Shown: positions 33,084-41,017 of the stretch, in pieces | Layout: every line of letters starts with the position of its first letter | Position numbering within the stretch: the first letter of the stretch is position 1 | Source: Treponema sp. | GTDB lineage: Bacteria; Spirochaetota; Spirochaetia; Treponematales; Treponemataceae | Length of the DNA: 62,070 nt | Assembly: GCA_017484285.1 (NCBI GenBank) | Contig: JAFUTH010000023.1 | Coordinates: 1-62,070 of the forward strand | Direction: 5' to 3' | Made by a program: the position numbers and the translations under genes | The notes under the pieces: generated by a model | Told to the model about the DNA's origin: nothing | The model's input: the letters and a program-made list of their open reading frames with translations, nothing else | The model's database searches: none

Positions 33084-33157
33084 TCTCACAGAGAACACAG
33101 AGTTCACGGAGACAGCAAGGTAATTCGCTCTCTGTGCCCTCTTTTGCTCTGTGAGGG
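33084..33157. repeat. Dispersed CACAGAG-type inverted repeat, copy 2
   Basis: Begins TCTCACAGAGAACACAGAGTT and ends GCTCTGTGAG, sharing its ends and inner words with the copy at 17533-17594; the middle differs. It lies directly after the RlmK-like gene. Confidence 0.8.
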
Positions 33158-33167
33158 ATTTTAAAAC

Positions 33168-33197
33168 AAAAAACTCCCCGTTTGGGGAGCTTCCTTT
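33168..33197 (-). terminator. Terminator of rpmE
   Basis: CTCCCC-GTTT-GGGGAG hairpin; on the minus strand it is followed by a T-run. It lies 27 nt beyond the rpmE stop. Confidence 0.85.
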
Positions 33198-33223
33198 TTT
33201 CGGGCAGACCCGAGTTTATCAGC

Positions 33224-33433
33224 TTATTTGTCTGATTTGATGCCGAAGCGCTTGTTGAATCGTTCGATTCGACCTGCGGTGTCGACGAGCTTCTGCTTGC
33301 CGGTGTAGAACGGGTGGCAGGCAGAACAAATTTCAACATGGATGTTCTCGACCGTTGAGCGGGTCTCGATGACATTTCCGCACTGACAAGTGATTTTTGT
33401 CAGTTTGTAATCGGGGTGGATTCCCTTTTTCAT
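33224..33433 (-). CDS. rpmE: 50S ribosomal protein L31
   Basis: 69 aa, the zinc-binding form: C-Q-C near residues 16-18 and [12 protein letters not shown] near 36-47. The opening M-K-K-G-I-H-P-D-Y and the G-R-I-E-R-F-N-K-R end are typical. A strong Shine-Dalgarno (AAGGAG) precedes the ATG. It has its own promoter and a ~130 nt leader. Confidence 0.97.
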   Translation of the reverse strand: MKKGIHPDYKLTKITCQCGNVIETRSTVENIHVEICSACHPFYTGKQKLVDTAGRIERFNKRFGIKSDK

Positions 33434-33568
33434 AACAATAACTCCTTACGCTCTTGCCCGATACTGTAGAAAAGCCGGTCAGCCCCGCCTAAAAGCCGCT
33501 CAAAAATGCGGTTGCGTCATTCCCTCACCGTTACCAATCAAGACAGTACCACAAGAAAGATTTTATGA

Positions 33569-33598
33569 TTATATCGGAAATAGCGCTTTGTGGTCAAT
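33569..33598 (-). promoter_or_regulatory. Promoter of rpmE with long leader
   Basis: On the minus strand TTGACC (33598-33593), an 18 nt spacer, and TATAAT (33574-33569). The -35 overlaps the stop codon of rnc. The transcript would carry about 130 nt of leader (33562-33434) containing GC-rich hairpins around 33475-33520, which could regulate L31 synthesis. Confidence 0.75.
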
Positions 33599-34322
33599 CA
33601 CTGTACAGCTCTTCCCACGCTTTTTTCGCCACGTTCTGCTCGGCTTCTTTTTTGCTCTTCCCGCTCTCAGGCCCGTACGTGGCGTTTTTGAGATGCACGC
33701 TTACCCAAAATGTCCGCTCGTGGTCTGGCCCCGTCTCTTTTACAAGCTCGTAGCTCGGGCAGGTCTTGTATTTCTTTTGGTGCGCTTCCTGAAGCATTGT
33801 TTTGTAGTCTTTTGAGCCCTTTTCGGAAAGGTGTTTTTCGATGGTCGGAATCATGAACGAAAGCACGAGTTTTTCCGCTGCCTTGTAGCCCGCGTCAAGA
33901 TAGTATGCGCCTATCACCGCCTCAACCGCGTCGGCTAAGATTGCCCGCTTGTGCCTTCCGTTGCTCATTTCCTCGCCTTTTCCGAGGAGAAGCATTTTGT
34001 CGATGCCGATTTCAAGCGCAATCGGGGCAAGCGCCTGCTCGCTCACAACAGCACTCTTTATTTTCGCAAGGTCGCCCTCGGGATTGTCCATGAAATGCTC
34101 GTAAAGATACGCCGCCGTCGCCATGCCAAGCACGCTGTCGCCCAAGAATTCGAGCCGCTCGTTGTTCGCGTGGTGATTCGGCTTTCCGTCCTGCGAGCAC
34201 GAGCGGTGCGTGAACGCAAGCTCCAAAAGATTGAGGTTTGAGAATTTTATTGAAATCCCTTTTGAAAAGTCGTTGAGGTCTCGTATTCGCTGTGGAGAAA
34301 GCGTTTTTCGTGAAAAAAGCAT
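33594..34322 (-). CDS. rnc: Ribonuclease III
   Basis: Cuts double-stranded RNA in rRNA and mRNA processing. 242 aa. RNase III signature N-E-R-L-E-F-L-G-D-S-V-L near residues 53-64 with catalytic Glu/Asp, second metal site D-A-V-E-A-V-I-G-A near 129-137, then a double-stranded RNA-binding domain (Y-K-T-M-L-Q-E near 172-178, G-K-S-K-K-E-A-E-Q-N-V-A near 222-233). There is no Shine-Dalgarno: a complete promoter ends 6 nt before the ATG, indicating a leaderless mRNA. Confidence 0.96.
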   Translation of the reverse strand: MLFSRKTLSPQRIRDLNDFSKGISIKFSNLNLLELAFTHRSCSQDGKPNHHANNERLEFLGDSVLGMATAAYLYEHFMDNPEGDLAKIKSAVVSEQALAPIALEIGIDKMLLLGKGEEMSNGRHKRAILADAVEAVIGAYYLDAGYKAAEKLVLSFMIPTIEKHLSEKGSKDYKTMLQEAHQKKYKTCPSYELVKETGPDHERTFWVSVHLKNATYGPESGKSKKEAEQNVAKKAWEELYSD

Positions 34323-34328
34323 AGCACT

Positions 34329-34356
34329 ATTCTATTTTTTTTTAGGAGCGCGTCAA
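34329..34356 (-). promoter_or_regulatory. Promoter of rnc, leaderless geometry
   Basis: On the minus strand TTGACG (34356-34351), a 16 nt spacer, and TAGAAT (34334-34329), then 6 nt to the ATG (34322). Transcription would begin on the start codon. Confidence 0.7.
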
Positions 34357-34367
34357 CCGCCGTTTAA

Positions 34368-34404
34368 AATAAAAAAAAACACAGGCTCTAAAAACCTGTG
34401 TTTT
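34368..34404 (-). terminator. Terminator of rpmF-acpP
   Basis: AAAACACAGG (34376-34385) pairs with CCTGTGTTTT (34395-34404); a long T-run follows on the minus strand. Confidence 0.9.
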
Positions 34405-34422
34405 GTGTTTCAGAGGTAAAAC

Positions 34423-34659
34423 TTATGCCTGCTGCGATTTAATGAAATCGTATGCGTCTTTGACGGTTTCGAATTCATTTGCTTTTTCGTCGGGAATTGA
34501 AACTCCCAATTCCTCTTCGATGGCATAAACAAGCTCGTATGTATCGAGACTGTCTGCACCGAGGTCGCCACGGAAAGAAGCTTCCATTGTGACTTTGCTT
34601 TCATCGATTTCAAGTTTTTCAGCGATGAGCTTCTGGATTTTTACGAACAATTCGTCCAT
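34423..34659 (-). CDS. acpP: Acyl carrier protein
   Basis: Carries fatty-acyl chains on 4'-phosphopantetheine. 78 aa, acidic. The attachment motif D-L-G-A-D-S-L-D-T-Y-E is intact, with the modified Ser near residue 36. It is co-transcribed with rpmF, a classic pairing of L32 with fatty-acid genes, here without plsX or fabH. The neighbouring coaD makes the CoA precursor of its prosthetic group. Confidence 0.97.
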   Translation of the reverse strand: MDELFVKIQKLIAEKLEIDESKVTMEASFRGDLGADSLDTYELVYAIEEELGVSIPDEKANEFETVKDAYDFIKSQQA

Positions 34660-34711
34660 GATTTTCTCCTTCTTTTTGCAGAGCGCCTAATGACGCAATG
34701 CGTTTGTTTTG

Positions 34712-34900
34712 TTAACCGTTTACTTCAGGTGTGATAACCTGGCGACCACGGTAGAAACCACATTTGGGACAAACATGGTGTGGCAAAACAAGGTTGCCAC
34801 AGTTGCCACAAGAAACAAGTTGCGGAGCCTCAAGATGCATGTTTACACCTCGTCGTCTGCGTGTGCGAGCTTTTGATGTTTTCGCTCTAGGTACTGCCAT
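34712..34900 (-). CDS. rpmF: 50S ribosomal protein L32
   Basis: 62 aa. Opening M-A-V-P-R-A-K-T-S-K-A-R-T-R-R-R-R and zinc-binding C-G-N-C (about 31-34) with C-P-K-C (about 44-47) are diagnostic. Two tandem promoters precede it. Confidence 0.97.
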   Translation of the reverse strand: MAVPRAKTSKARTRRRRGVNMHLEAPQLVSCGNCGNLVLPHHVCPKCGFYRGRQVITPEVNG

Positions 34901-34940
34901 ATATAAACCTCACTATATGATTTTATGAATAACGGGATTT

Positions 34941-34970
34941 ATACTACAACAGTTTCCACCCGAATGTCAA
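34941..34970 (-). promoter_or_regulatory. Promoter P2 of rpmF-acpP
   Basis: TTGACA (34970-34965), an 18 nt spacer, and TAGTAT (34946-34941) on the minus strand. Confidence 0.65.
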
Positions 34971-34972
34971 TT

Positions 34973-35000
34973 ATTATACATGCAAAGTTTTGTTTGTCAA
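34973..35000 (-). promoter_or_regulatory. Promoter P1 of rpmF-acpP
   Basis: Perfect TTGACA (35000-34995), a 16 nt spacer, and perfect TATAAT (34978-34973) on the minus strand. Confidence 0.8.
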
Positions 35001-35055
35001 TGCTTTGTATGACAAAATTAAAAAAAGTGTCAAAATCCCCGATTTTTCTGCTGTT

Positions 35056-35544
35056 TTATGTGTGCTGGGGATTGTATTTTGCTTTTATCGCTTGCTCAAC
35101 GGTGGACGGAACCATTTCTGAGATGTCGCCTCCGAATTGCGCGAGCTCTTTGATGGAGCTTGAGCGCACGATGACGTACTTTGCTTCGGTGGGCAGAAAG
35201 AGCGTTTCGATTTTTGAGTCAAGGTTGTGGTTCATGAGTGATAAATCAAATTCGTATGCGAAGTCATTTGCGTTTCTGATTCCTCGCAGCAGAATATTTG
35301 CATTGTTCTGCTCTGCATATTCAACGATGAGCCTGTCCCAAAGGTGCACGCTTACGTTTTTGAAATTCTTTGTGAGTTCTTTGAGCATCTTGAGCCGTTC
35401 TTCGGGGGTAAAAAGTGATTTTTTTTCAGGGTTGCAGGCGACAACCACATCAAGTTTGTCGAAAAGACGGCTACCCCGTTCGATAATATTGAGATGTCCG
35501 TTTGTTGGTGGGTCAAATGTACCGGGAAATACAGCTGATGTCAT
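35056..35544 (-). CDS. coaD: Phosphopantetheine adenylyltransferase
   Basis: Penultimate step of CoA synthesis (4'-phosphopantetheine plus ATP to dephospho-CoA). 162 aa, the standard size. Nucleotidyltransferase motif G-T-F-D-P-P-T-N-G-H near residues 8-17, L-L-R-G-I-R-N near 84-90, and the late R-S-S-S-I-K-E-L near 126-133 all match. No Shine-Dalgarno is seen; TTGTGA-N17-TAGATT (35582-35554) ends 9 nt before the ATG, so the leader is very short. That promoter overlaps the divergent lipoprotein promoter. Confidence 0.96.
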   Translation of the reverse strand: MTSAVFPGTFDPPTNGHLNIIERGSRLFDKLDVVVACNPEKKSLFTPEERLKMLKELTKNFKNVSVHLWDRLIVEYAEQNNANILLRGIRNANDFAYEFDLSLMNHNLDSKIETLFLPTEAKYVIVRSSSIKELAQFGGDISEMVPSTVEQAIKAKYNPQHT

Positions 35545-35565
35545 TGCGGGTAGAATCTAACACGT

Positions 35566-35594
35566 TTGACGGAATATCACAAGTGATGTATTAT
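35566..35594 (+). promoter_or_regulatory. Promoter of the 35.6 kb lipoprotein, leaderless geometry
   Basis: TTGACG (35566-35571), exactly 17 nt, TATTAT (35589-35594). The -10 contains the first ATG (35593), so the usable start is ATG 35602, 7 nt after the -10. Confidence 0.75.
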
Positions 35595-35601
35595 GAGAGA
35601 T

Positions 35602-36228
35602 ATGAAAATTTTTAACACTGTTTTGAAATCCGCGTATACTATTCCTATGCTCGCTCTTGCGGGAATTTTTGTTTCTTGTGGAAGCACAAAAGTTCCTCCC
35701 GTTGTTGAGGAGGAGCCTGTCGTGTCTGTCGAGGAAGCTGTTGTCGCTCCGGAGCCTGAGATTCAGGCAGAGGAAGCGGTGGCCGAACCGGTCGTTGCGG
35801 AGACTGATGATGAATATTCTCGTTCCGTTGGCGATGTCGGTGTTTCTCGCGATACGTTCGAGGACGACAAGACGAAAATCCTCAGAATCATTGAGGAACT
35901 TGCAGGGGTCATGAAAGATATGGACTATAAGCGTTGGCTCACCTACGTCGACAATGAGTCTGTTCAGTATTGGCAGCAATCGTCAAACCTCAAGAAGGCG
36001 CAGAATAGGCTTCCTGTCAAAGGGCTCAAACTCAATACTCTTCAAGATTATTTCAAATACGTTTTTGTGCCTGCTCGTAACGGGAGAACAGTAACGGAAA
36101 TCCGCTATATTTCCGATACTTATACAAAGGCGATTCAGGTGCGTGAGGCGCAAGATGACGTCGTTTACTATTATTTCAATAAGATTAACGGGTTCTGGAT
36201 GGTTCATCTTCCCCCAATTGAAAATTAA
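35602..36228 (+). CDS. Lipoprotein, 208 aa
   Basis: A signal peptide ends in a spirochaete-type lipobox (F-V-S-C, Cys near residue 26). A Pro/Glu/Val-rich, probably disordered linker (about 31-70) is followed by a C-terminal globular domain (about 85-208; M-D-Y-K-R-W-L-T-Y-V near 104-113). Family not recognised, though the C-terminal part could be a small ligand or protein-binding fold. Start 35602 is preferred over 35593 because the latter lies inside the -10 box. No Shine-Dalgarno of proper spacing exists. Confidence 0.8.
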   Translation: MKIFNTVLKSAYTIPMLALAGIFVSCGSTKVPPVVEEEPVVSVEEAVVAPEPEIQAEEAVAEPVVAETDDEYSRSVGDVGVSRDTFEDDKTKILRIIEELAGVMKDMDYKRWLTYVDNESVQYWQQSSNLKKAQNRLPVKGLKLNTLQDYFKYVFVPARNGRTVTEIRYISDTYTKAIQVREAQDDVVYYYFNKINGFWMVHLPPIEN

Positions 36229-36262
36229 GCGTTTGTCGTCGGTGGCGTACTGAAAATCTAAG

Positions 36263-36291
36263 TTGCTTTTTTAATCGTTATATTTTATAAT
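36263..36291 (+). promoter_or_regulatory. Promoter of the HEAT-like protein gene
   Basis: TTGCTT (36263-36268), a 17 nt spacer, perfect TATAAT (36286-36291). Confidence 0.8.
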
Positions 36292-36338
36292 CGTTTATCC
36301 GAGCGAATCGTGCTCGAATAATCAGGAGGATTCTTTAC

Positions 36339-37058
36339 ATGAAATCTTTGAAAAGAGTTGCTGGAACGGCTTGTGCATTGCTCTTGTCTTTTTCTTTGGT
36401 GGCGCAGGAAAAATCAGAAACTTCTGCGGAAAGCGAATACTTGAGTAGCGTTGAGGATGTCGTTATCACAGAACTTGCTAATTCTGAGGAGCGTGATAAT
36501 AAGCTCGTTGCGTTGCAATATCTTGAAAATGCCGTTGAAGAAGGTCGTGTGTCACCGGATATGATGGTTGCGCTTGATCATCTTGCGGGTGAAGGTGTGT
36601 CAAGTCAGTCTCGAACTGGCGGTCGTCTTATGAACAATTACCCCGATATCCGCGCTCGTGCCTGCGAATTGCTTGGTAAAGTTCCTTCGGAAGAGTCAAA
36701 GACGTCACTTACAAAAATTGCGCTCGCCGATAATGAACCGATGGTTATCACTGCGGCAATCCGTTCGCTTGGTGACATCGGTATGAATGAAAATGACGAT
36801 GTCGTGAACACGATTGCTTGGGCAAACAAAAAGAACGCAGTTCTCAACCCAACAAGTTCGTTGGCGCTTGAGGTTCTTATCGCATATGAAAAAATCGCCG
36901 ACTCTGTCCAAGACAAGAGTGCGATGATTCAGTCTGTCGGTCAGATTGCGACAAACTACCACTATGTTAAGCCTGTTCGAGACAGAGCTTTGGCGCTTCT
37001 GAAAACGCTCCAGTCTTCTGGCAGCAACAGCGACAAAAAAAAGAACGAAGGCAAGTAG
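36339..37058 (+). CDS. Secreted HEAT-repeat-like protein
   Basis: 239 aa with a signal peptide (M-K-S-L-K-R-V-A-G-T-A, cleavage after A-Q near residue 23). The mature part is all-helical with HEAT/PBS-like units, clearest at about 100-165 (R-A-R-A-C-E-L-L-G-K-V; V-I-T-A-A-I-R-S-L-G-D-I-G). The tail is Lys/Ser-rich. AGGAGG lies 9 nt before the ATG. It is monocistronic, with its own promoter and terminator. Role unknown; such repeats usually make protein contacts. Confidence 0.78.
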   Translation: MKSLKRVAGTACALLLSFSLVAQEKSETSAESEYLSSVEDVVITELANSEERDNKLVALQYLENAVEEGRVSPDMMVALDHLAGEGVSSQSRTGGRLMNNYPDIRARACELLGKVPSEESKTSLTKIALADNEPMVITAAIRSLGDIGMNENDDVVNTIAWANKKNAVLNPTSSLALEVLIAYEKIADSVQDKSAMIQSVGQIATNYHYVKPVRDRALALLKTLQSSGSNSDKKKNEGK

Positions 37059-37080
37059 ATTTTATTCTTCACATAATAAA

Positions 37081-37118
37081 AAACGCGGAACTGAGTGAGC
37101 TTGGTTCCGCGTTTTTTT
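37081..37118 (+). terminator. Terminator after the HEAT-like gene
   Basis: AAACGCGGAAC (37081-37091) pairs with GTTCCGCGTTT (37104-37114), followed by a T-run. Confidence 0.93.
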
Positions 37119-37199
37119 ATTGCCTGATACTTGTCGATTTGCTTGAAATCGCTTAAAATTATATTAATATATATAATGTAAAAATGGTCTGGGGGGTGT

Positions 37200-37790
37200 A
37201 TGAAACCAATAATTCTTGCTTCTTCTTCGCCGCGTCGGCAGGAAATCTTAAAACTTCTGAATATCCCGTATCAAGTCAAAGTCTCGAATTTTGACGAGGA
37301 ATACCCGTCTGACATTCCGTTGGAGCAGGTTCCTGAATACCTCGCGAACAGAAAAGTTGATGCAGTCGCGCGCACCTACCCTGCCGGGCACGAGATTCCG
37401 TGGATTTTGGGCGCTGACACTATGGTGCTCCTTAATGGAAAGCTCTATGGAAAGCCGGCGGACAACGAGGAGGCGGTTCGCTTCATGCAGGAGCTTCAGG
37501 GCAAAACGCATCAGGTCATTACGGGGCTTGCGCTTTTTAACGGCGAACTTATGTACGCTTCAAGCCGCACGTCAATCACGAACGTCACTTTTGCGTCCAT
37601 GACGCAAGAAGAAATCGAGTGGTATGTCGAGACGGGTGACTGGCACGGCGTGGCGGGTGGCTACCGGATTCAGGGGCTTGCCTCATGCTTTATCAAAAAA
37701 ATCGAGGGAACGAACTCAAATGTAGTCGGCTTGCCTATTTTTGAGCTTTATGATATGTTAAAAGAACAGGGGTATTCAATTCTTGAATAG
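37200..37790 (+). CDS. maf: Maf nucleoside triphosphate pyrophosphatase
   Basis: House-cleaning hydrolase of non-canonical or excess nucleoside triphosphates. 196 aa. Family motif L-A-S-S-S-P-R-R-Q-E-I-L near residues 6-17, G-A-D-T-M-V near 66-71, and G-K-P near 80 are intact; the C-terminal block A-G-G-Y-R-I-Q-G is also present. GGGGGG lies 3 nt before the ATG and TATAAT about 23 nt upstream, so the leader is short. Confidence 0.93.
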   Translation: MKPIILASSSPRRQEILKLLNIPYQVKVSNFDEEYPSDIPLEQVPEYLANRKVDAVARTYPAGHEIPWILGADTMVLLNGKLYGKPADNEEAVRFMQELQGKTHQVITGLALFNGELMYASSRTSITNVTFASMTQEEIEWYVETGDWHGVAGGYRIQGLASCFIKKIEGTNSNVVGLPIFELYDMLKEQGYSILE

Positions 37791-37921
37791 CTCTGCCGGG
37801 CTTTGTGAAAGGCTGGTGGCTGGAAGCAAAGTTTCGTAATTATCCGGTCTGAATTTCAGACACGAGAACAAGAGACGGTGGAATCCTTAAAAAAAAGGAA
37901 TTCCGGTGAAGGAGAAACTCA
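37791..37921 (+). promoter_or_regulatory. Structured leader upstream of rpsB
   Basis: 131 nt gap with two clear hairpins: GTCTGAATTTCAGAC and GGAATCC...GGAATTCC around an A-run, followed by GGAG before the ATG. A leader in which S2 represses its own mRNA is known in other bacteria. Here it is only a candidate. Confidence 0.4.
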
Positions 37922-38785
37922 ATGGCAGTTGTAACCATGAAGAGTTTGCTTGAATCTGGCGTGCATTTCGGTCACCAGGTCAAACGTTGGGATCCGCGCA
38001 TGAAGAAGTACATCTTCGCAGAGCGCAATGGCATCCATATCATCGACTTGCAGAAGACAATCGCTTCTATCAAAGACAGCTACGAGGCTGTTCGCAAGAT
38101 TGTTGCTTCTGGAAAATCAGTTTTGTTCGTCGGAACAAAAAAACAGGCTCAGCAGGCTATCGCAAAAGAAGCAGAGCGCTGTGGCATGTACTATGTAAAC
38201 AACCGCTGGCTTGGCGGTATGCTCACAAACTTCTCTACTATCAAAAAATCACTTCAGAGACTTAAGAAAATCGAGAAAATGGAAGTCGACGGTACTTTCG
38301 AAAATCTCACTAAAAAAGAAGTCTCAAATCTTCAGAAAGAAAAAGCTAAGCTCGAGAAGAACCTCGGCGGTATCAAAGATATGAAAGAGCTCCCGGGAGT
38401 TATCTTCATCATCGATACGCACAAAGAGCAGATTGCCGTTGCAGAAGCTCGCCGCATGGGAATTCCTGTTGTCGCAGTCGTAGACACGAACTGTAACCCA
38501 GAGGGCATCACCTACCCGATTCCGGGCAATGATGACGCTATCCGCGCTATCAGCTTGTTCACTTCAATCATCGCGAACGCGGTTGTTGAAGCTAACAACG
38601 AAGAAGGTCTCAAAATCATCGAAACGCTCGGTGACGAGGACGATGTTGTTACCGACGCTTCAACCAAGAAAGATGACGAAGAAATCGTCGACTACTCAAA
38701 CTACACTCCGACTGAGGAAGATGTCAAAAAAGACGATGTAGATGAAGATGACGACGACGAAATCGACGAGTCAAAAATCAAATAA
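37922..38785 (+). CDS. rpsB: 30S ribosomal protein S2
   Basis: 287 aa. Opening block [20 protein letters not shown] near residues 8-27 is diagnostic. [19 protein letters not shown] and the late [10 protein letters not shown] follow. The ~45-residue C-terminal tail is very acidic, an extension beyond the core family. First gene of the rpsB-tsf-frr-uppS-cdsA-dxr-rseP block. Confidence 0.98.
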   Translation: MAVVTMKSLLESGVHFGHQVKRWDPRMKKYIFAERNGIHIIDLQKTIASIKDSYEAVRKIVASGKSVLFVGTKKQAQQAIAKEAERCGMYYVNNRWLGGMLTNFSTIKKSLQRLKKIEKMEVDGTFENLTKKEVSNLQKEKAKLEKNLGGIKDMKELPGVIFIIDTHKEQIAVAEARRMGIPVVAVVDTNCNPEGITYPIPGNDDAIRAISLFTSIIANAVVEANNEEGLKIIETLGDEDDVVTDASTKKDDEEIVDYSNYTPTEEDVKKDDVDEDDDDEIDESKIK

Positions 38786-38827
38786 ATCGATTCCCGCCTT
38801 TGGCGGGAGTATATACTGGAGTTAAAA

Positions 38828-39661
38828 ATGGCTATTACTGCTGCTGACGTAAAAGCATTGCGCGAAAAGACAGGCGCAGGCATGATGGAGTGCAAAAAGG
38901 CACTCACAGAAGCAAACGGAGACGCTGCTGAGGCAGAGAAAATCCTCAAAGAAAAGGGATTGGCTGCCGTCGCAAAACGTGCTGAGCGCGCTACTTCTGA
39001 AGGCCGCATTTTCATCCGCCAGAACGGAAACAAAATCGCTGTCGCTGAAGTCACCTGCGAAACTGACTTCGTTGCAAAAAACACTGATTTTATCGCTCTT
39101 GGCGAAAAAATCCTCGACATCGTGTTCGAAAAGGGATACACAAAGGTCGAAAAAGAGCTTGAGGACTTGGTTCTTGAGCTTGCCACAAAAATCCGCGAGA
39201 ACATGTCTCTCCGCCGCCTCGAAGTTATCGATGCTCCGGCAGGAAGCGCGGCTGCGACATACGTCCACTCTGACTTCAAGACAGGCGCCGTCGTGGTCGT
39301 CGAAGGCTCAGACAGTGACGATGTGAAAGTGTTCGCAAAGGACTGCTGCTTGCACTTGGCTGCATTCACACCGGCGTACACCACAAAAGACGAAGTTCCG
39401 CAGAGCTACATCGACGAGCAGAAGGAAATCTTCACCGCTCAGATGGCTCAGGACGAGAAAATGGCTTCTAAGCCTGAGAATGTAAAGGCTGGAATCCTTC
39501 AGGGCAAAATCAACAAGCACCTTGCTGAAATCTGCTTCGTTGACCAGGCTTTCGTAAAAGACGACAAAGTGACCGTCGCTAAAAAACTCGACGAAGTTTC
39601 AAAAGCAGCGGGCGCAAAACTCTCATTCAAGAAAGTCGCTCTCTACATTCTCGGAAAATAA
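38828..39661 (+). CDS. tsf: Elongation factor Ts
   Basis: Nucleotide exchange factor for EF-Tu. 277 aa. N-terminal domain with L-R-E-K-T-G-A-G-M-M-E-C-K-K-A-L near 10-25, then the core block N-K-I-A-V-A-E-V-T-C-E-T-D-F-V-A near 68-83 that contacts EF-Tu. It starts 42 nt after rpsB, the universal partner; a CCCGCC/GGCGGG hairpin lies in the gap. Confidence 0.98.
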   Translation: MAITAADVKALREKTGAGMMECKKALTEANGDAAEAEKILKEKGLAAVAKRAERATSEGRIFIRQNGNKIAVAEVTCETDFVAKNTDFIALGEKILDIVFEKGYTKVEKELEDLVLELATKIRENMSLRRLEVIDAPAGSAAATYVHSDFKTGAVVVVEGSDSDDVKVFAKDCCLHLAAFTPAYTTKDEVPQSYIDEQKEIFTAQMAQDEKMASKPENVKAGILQGKINKHLAEICFVDQAFVKDDKVTVAKKLDEVSKAAGAKLSFKKVALYILGK

Positions 39662-39676
39662 ATTTTCGTGAATCGG

Positions 39677-39706
39677 GCGGTCAGATTCGTTTCTGACCGC
39701 TTTTTT
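39677..39706 (+). terminator. Terminator after tsf
   Basis: GCGGTCAGA (39677-39685) pairs with TCTGACCGC (39692-39700), followed by six T. It separates rpsB-tsf from frr; pyrH, often found here in other bacteria, is absent. Confidence 0.92.
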
Positions 39707-39743
39707 ACATTTTTCTATTGGTTTTTATCAGACGGAGGAAACT

Positions 39744-40286
39744 ATGGCATTTGACGCAAAGTCTAAGATGGATAAAACGATTGAAGGTCTCAAAAACGAG
39801 ATGAATACGATTCGAACTGGTCGCGCATCGGCTTCGCTTTTTGACAAGGTTCGTGTTGATTATTACGGAAACAAATCTCCGCTCAATCAGGTCGCGCAGA
39901 TTTCTATTCCGGAGGCTCGCTCTGTCGTCATCTCTCCGTTCGACAAATCTTTAATCACAGAAATCGAAAAGGCAATTCTTGTTGCCGATTTGGGCTTGAA
40001 TCCTTCAAACGACGGAAAAGTTATCCGTATCGCCATTCCTGCCCTCACCGCTGACCGCCGAAAGGAGCTGGTAAAGCAGGCAAAATCAGTCGGCGAAAAC
40101 TACAAAACGACTATCCGAAACATTCGCCGTGACGGAAACGACGACCTCAAAAAACAGCAGAAAGCAGGTGAAATTACTGAAGACCAGCTCAAAAAAGAGA
40201 CGGACGACCTTCAGAAACTCACCGACAAATATATCGCCGACATTCAGGCAGTCTGCGACGCCAAAGAAAAGGAAATCATGGCGTAA
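39744..40286 (+). CDS. frr: Ribosome recycling factor
   Basis: Splits post-termination ribosomes with EF-G. 180 aa, full length. Blocks [11 protein letters not shown] near 24-34, V-D-Y-Y-G near 40-44, I-S-I-P-E-A-R near 54-60 and N-I-R-R-D-G-N-D near 122-129 are typical. GGAGG precedes the ATG. It is directly adjacent to uppS. Confidence 0.97.
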   Translation: MAFDAKSKMDKTIEGLKNEMNTIRTGRASASLFDKVRVDYYGNKSPLNQVAQISIPEARSVVISPFDKSLITEIEKAILVADLGLNPSNDGKVIRIAIPALTADRRKELVKQAKSVGENYKTTIRNIRRDGNDDLKKQQKAGEITEDQLKKETDDLQKLTDKYIADIQAVCDAKEKEIMA

Positions 40287-41006
40287 ATGACAGCCGAAGA
40301 ACTCATTGCCCGCGGCGTGCCTGAGCATGTTGCGATTATCATGGACGGGAACGGTCGCTGGGCAAAAAAACGGGGATTGCCGAGAACGGCCGGCCACAAA
40401 GAAGGCTTAACGAGCGCAAAAAAGATTGTGGCGGCTGCGGCGAAACTCGGAATCAAATATGTTACTCTCTACACTTTCTCAACCGAAAACTGGAAGCGTG
40501 CGCAGGAAGAAGTCGGGTATTTGATGGGATTGATTAAAGGTCACTTGCGCGCTGAATTTGAATTCTACAAAAAAAACGGAATCCGCGTCGAGCATATCGG
40601 AGATTTGAGCGGACTTCCTTCTGATGTTCAAACCGAAATCATAAACGCAAAAAAGGACACGGAACATTTTACGGGCACGACGTGCGTGCTTGCGATAAAC
40701 TACGGAAGCCGTGATGAAATCGTGCGCGGCATTAAAAAATTGATTTCAAGCGGTGTTTCTGCCGATTCTATAACAGAAGATTCGCTTACAAAAGCTCTTG
40801 ATATTCCTTCTCTTCCCCCAGTGGATTTGATGATTCGTACGGGTGGCGAGGAGCGGCTTTCAAACTTCCTTTTGTGGCAGTGCGCCTACGCCGAGTTTGT
40901 CTTTACAGATACACTCTGGCCTGATTATAATGAAAACGAATTCTGTGCGGATATTGAAAAATTTCAGCAGAGAAACAGACGGTTCGGAGCTGTTCCGAAT
41001 CCGTAA
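40287..41006 (+). CDS. uppS: Isoprenyl transferase (undecaprenyl diphosphate synthase)
   Basis: Builds the C55 lipid carrier for wall synthesis. 239 aa. I-M-D-G-N-G-R-W-A near residues 18-26 holds the catalytic Asp; R-T-A-G-H, Y-T-F-S-T-E-N-W near 62-69 and the late I-R-T-G-G-E-x-R-L-S-N-F-L-L-W block near 183-197 follow. It begins immediately after the frr stop, and its own stop overlaps the next ATG. Confidence 0.96.
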   Translation: MTAEELIARGVPEHVAIIMDGNGRWAKKRGLPRTAGHKEGLTSAKKIVAAAAKLGIKYVTLYTFSTENWKRAQEEVGYLMGLIKGHLRAEFEFYKKNGIRVEHIGDLSGLPSDVQTEIINAKKDTEHFTGTTCVLAINYGSRDEIVRGIKKLISSGVSADSITEDSLTKALDIPSLPPVDLMIRTGGEERLSNFLLWQCAYAEFVFTDTLWPDYNENEFCADIEKFQQRNRRFGAVPNP

Positions 41007-41017
41007 TGGTGGAGAAT

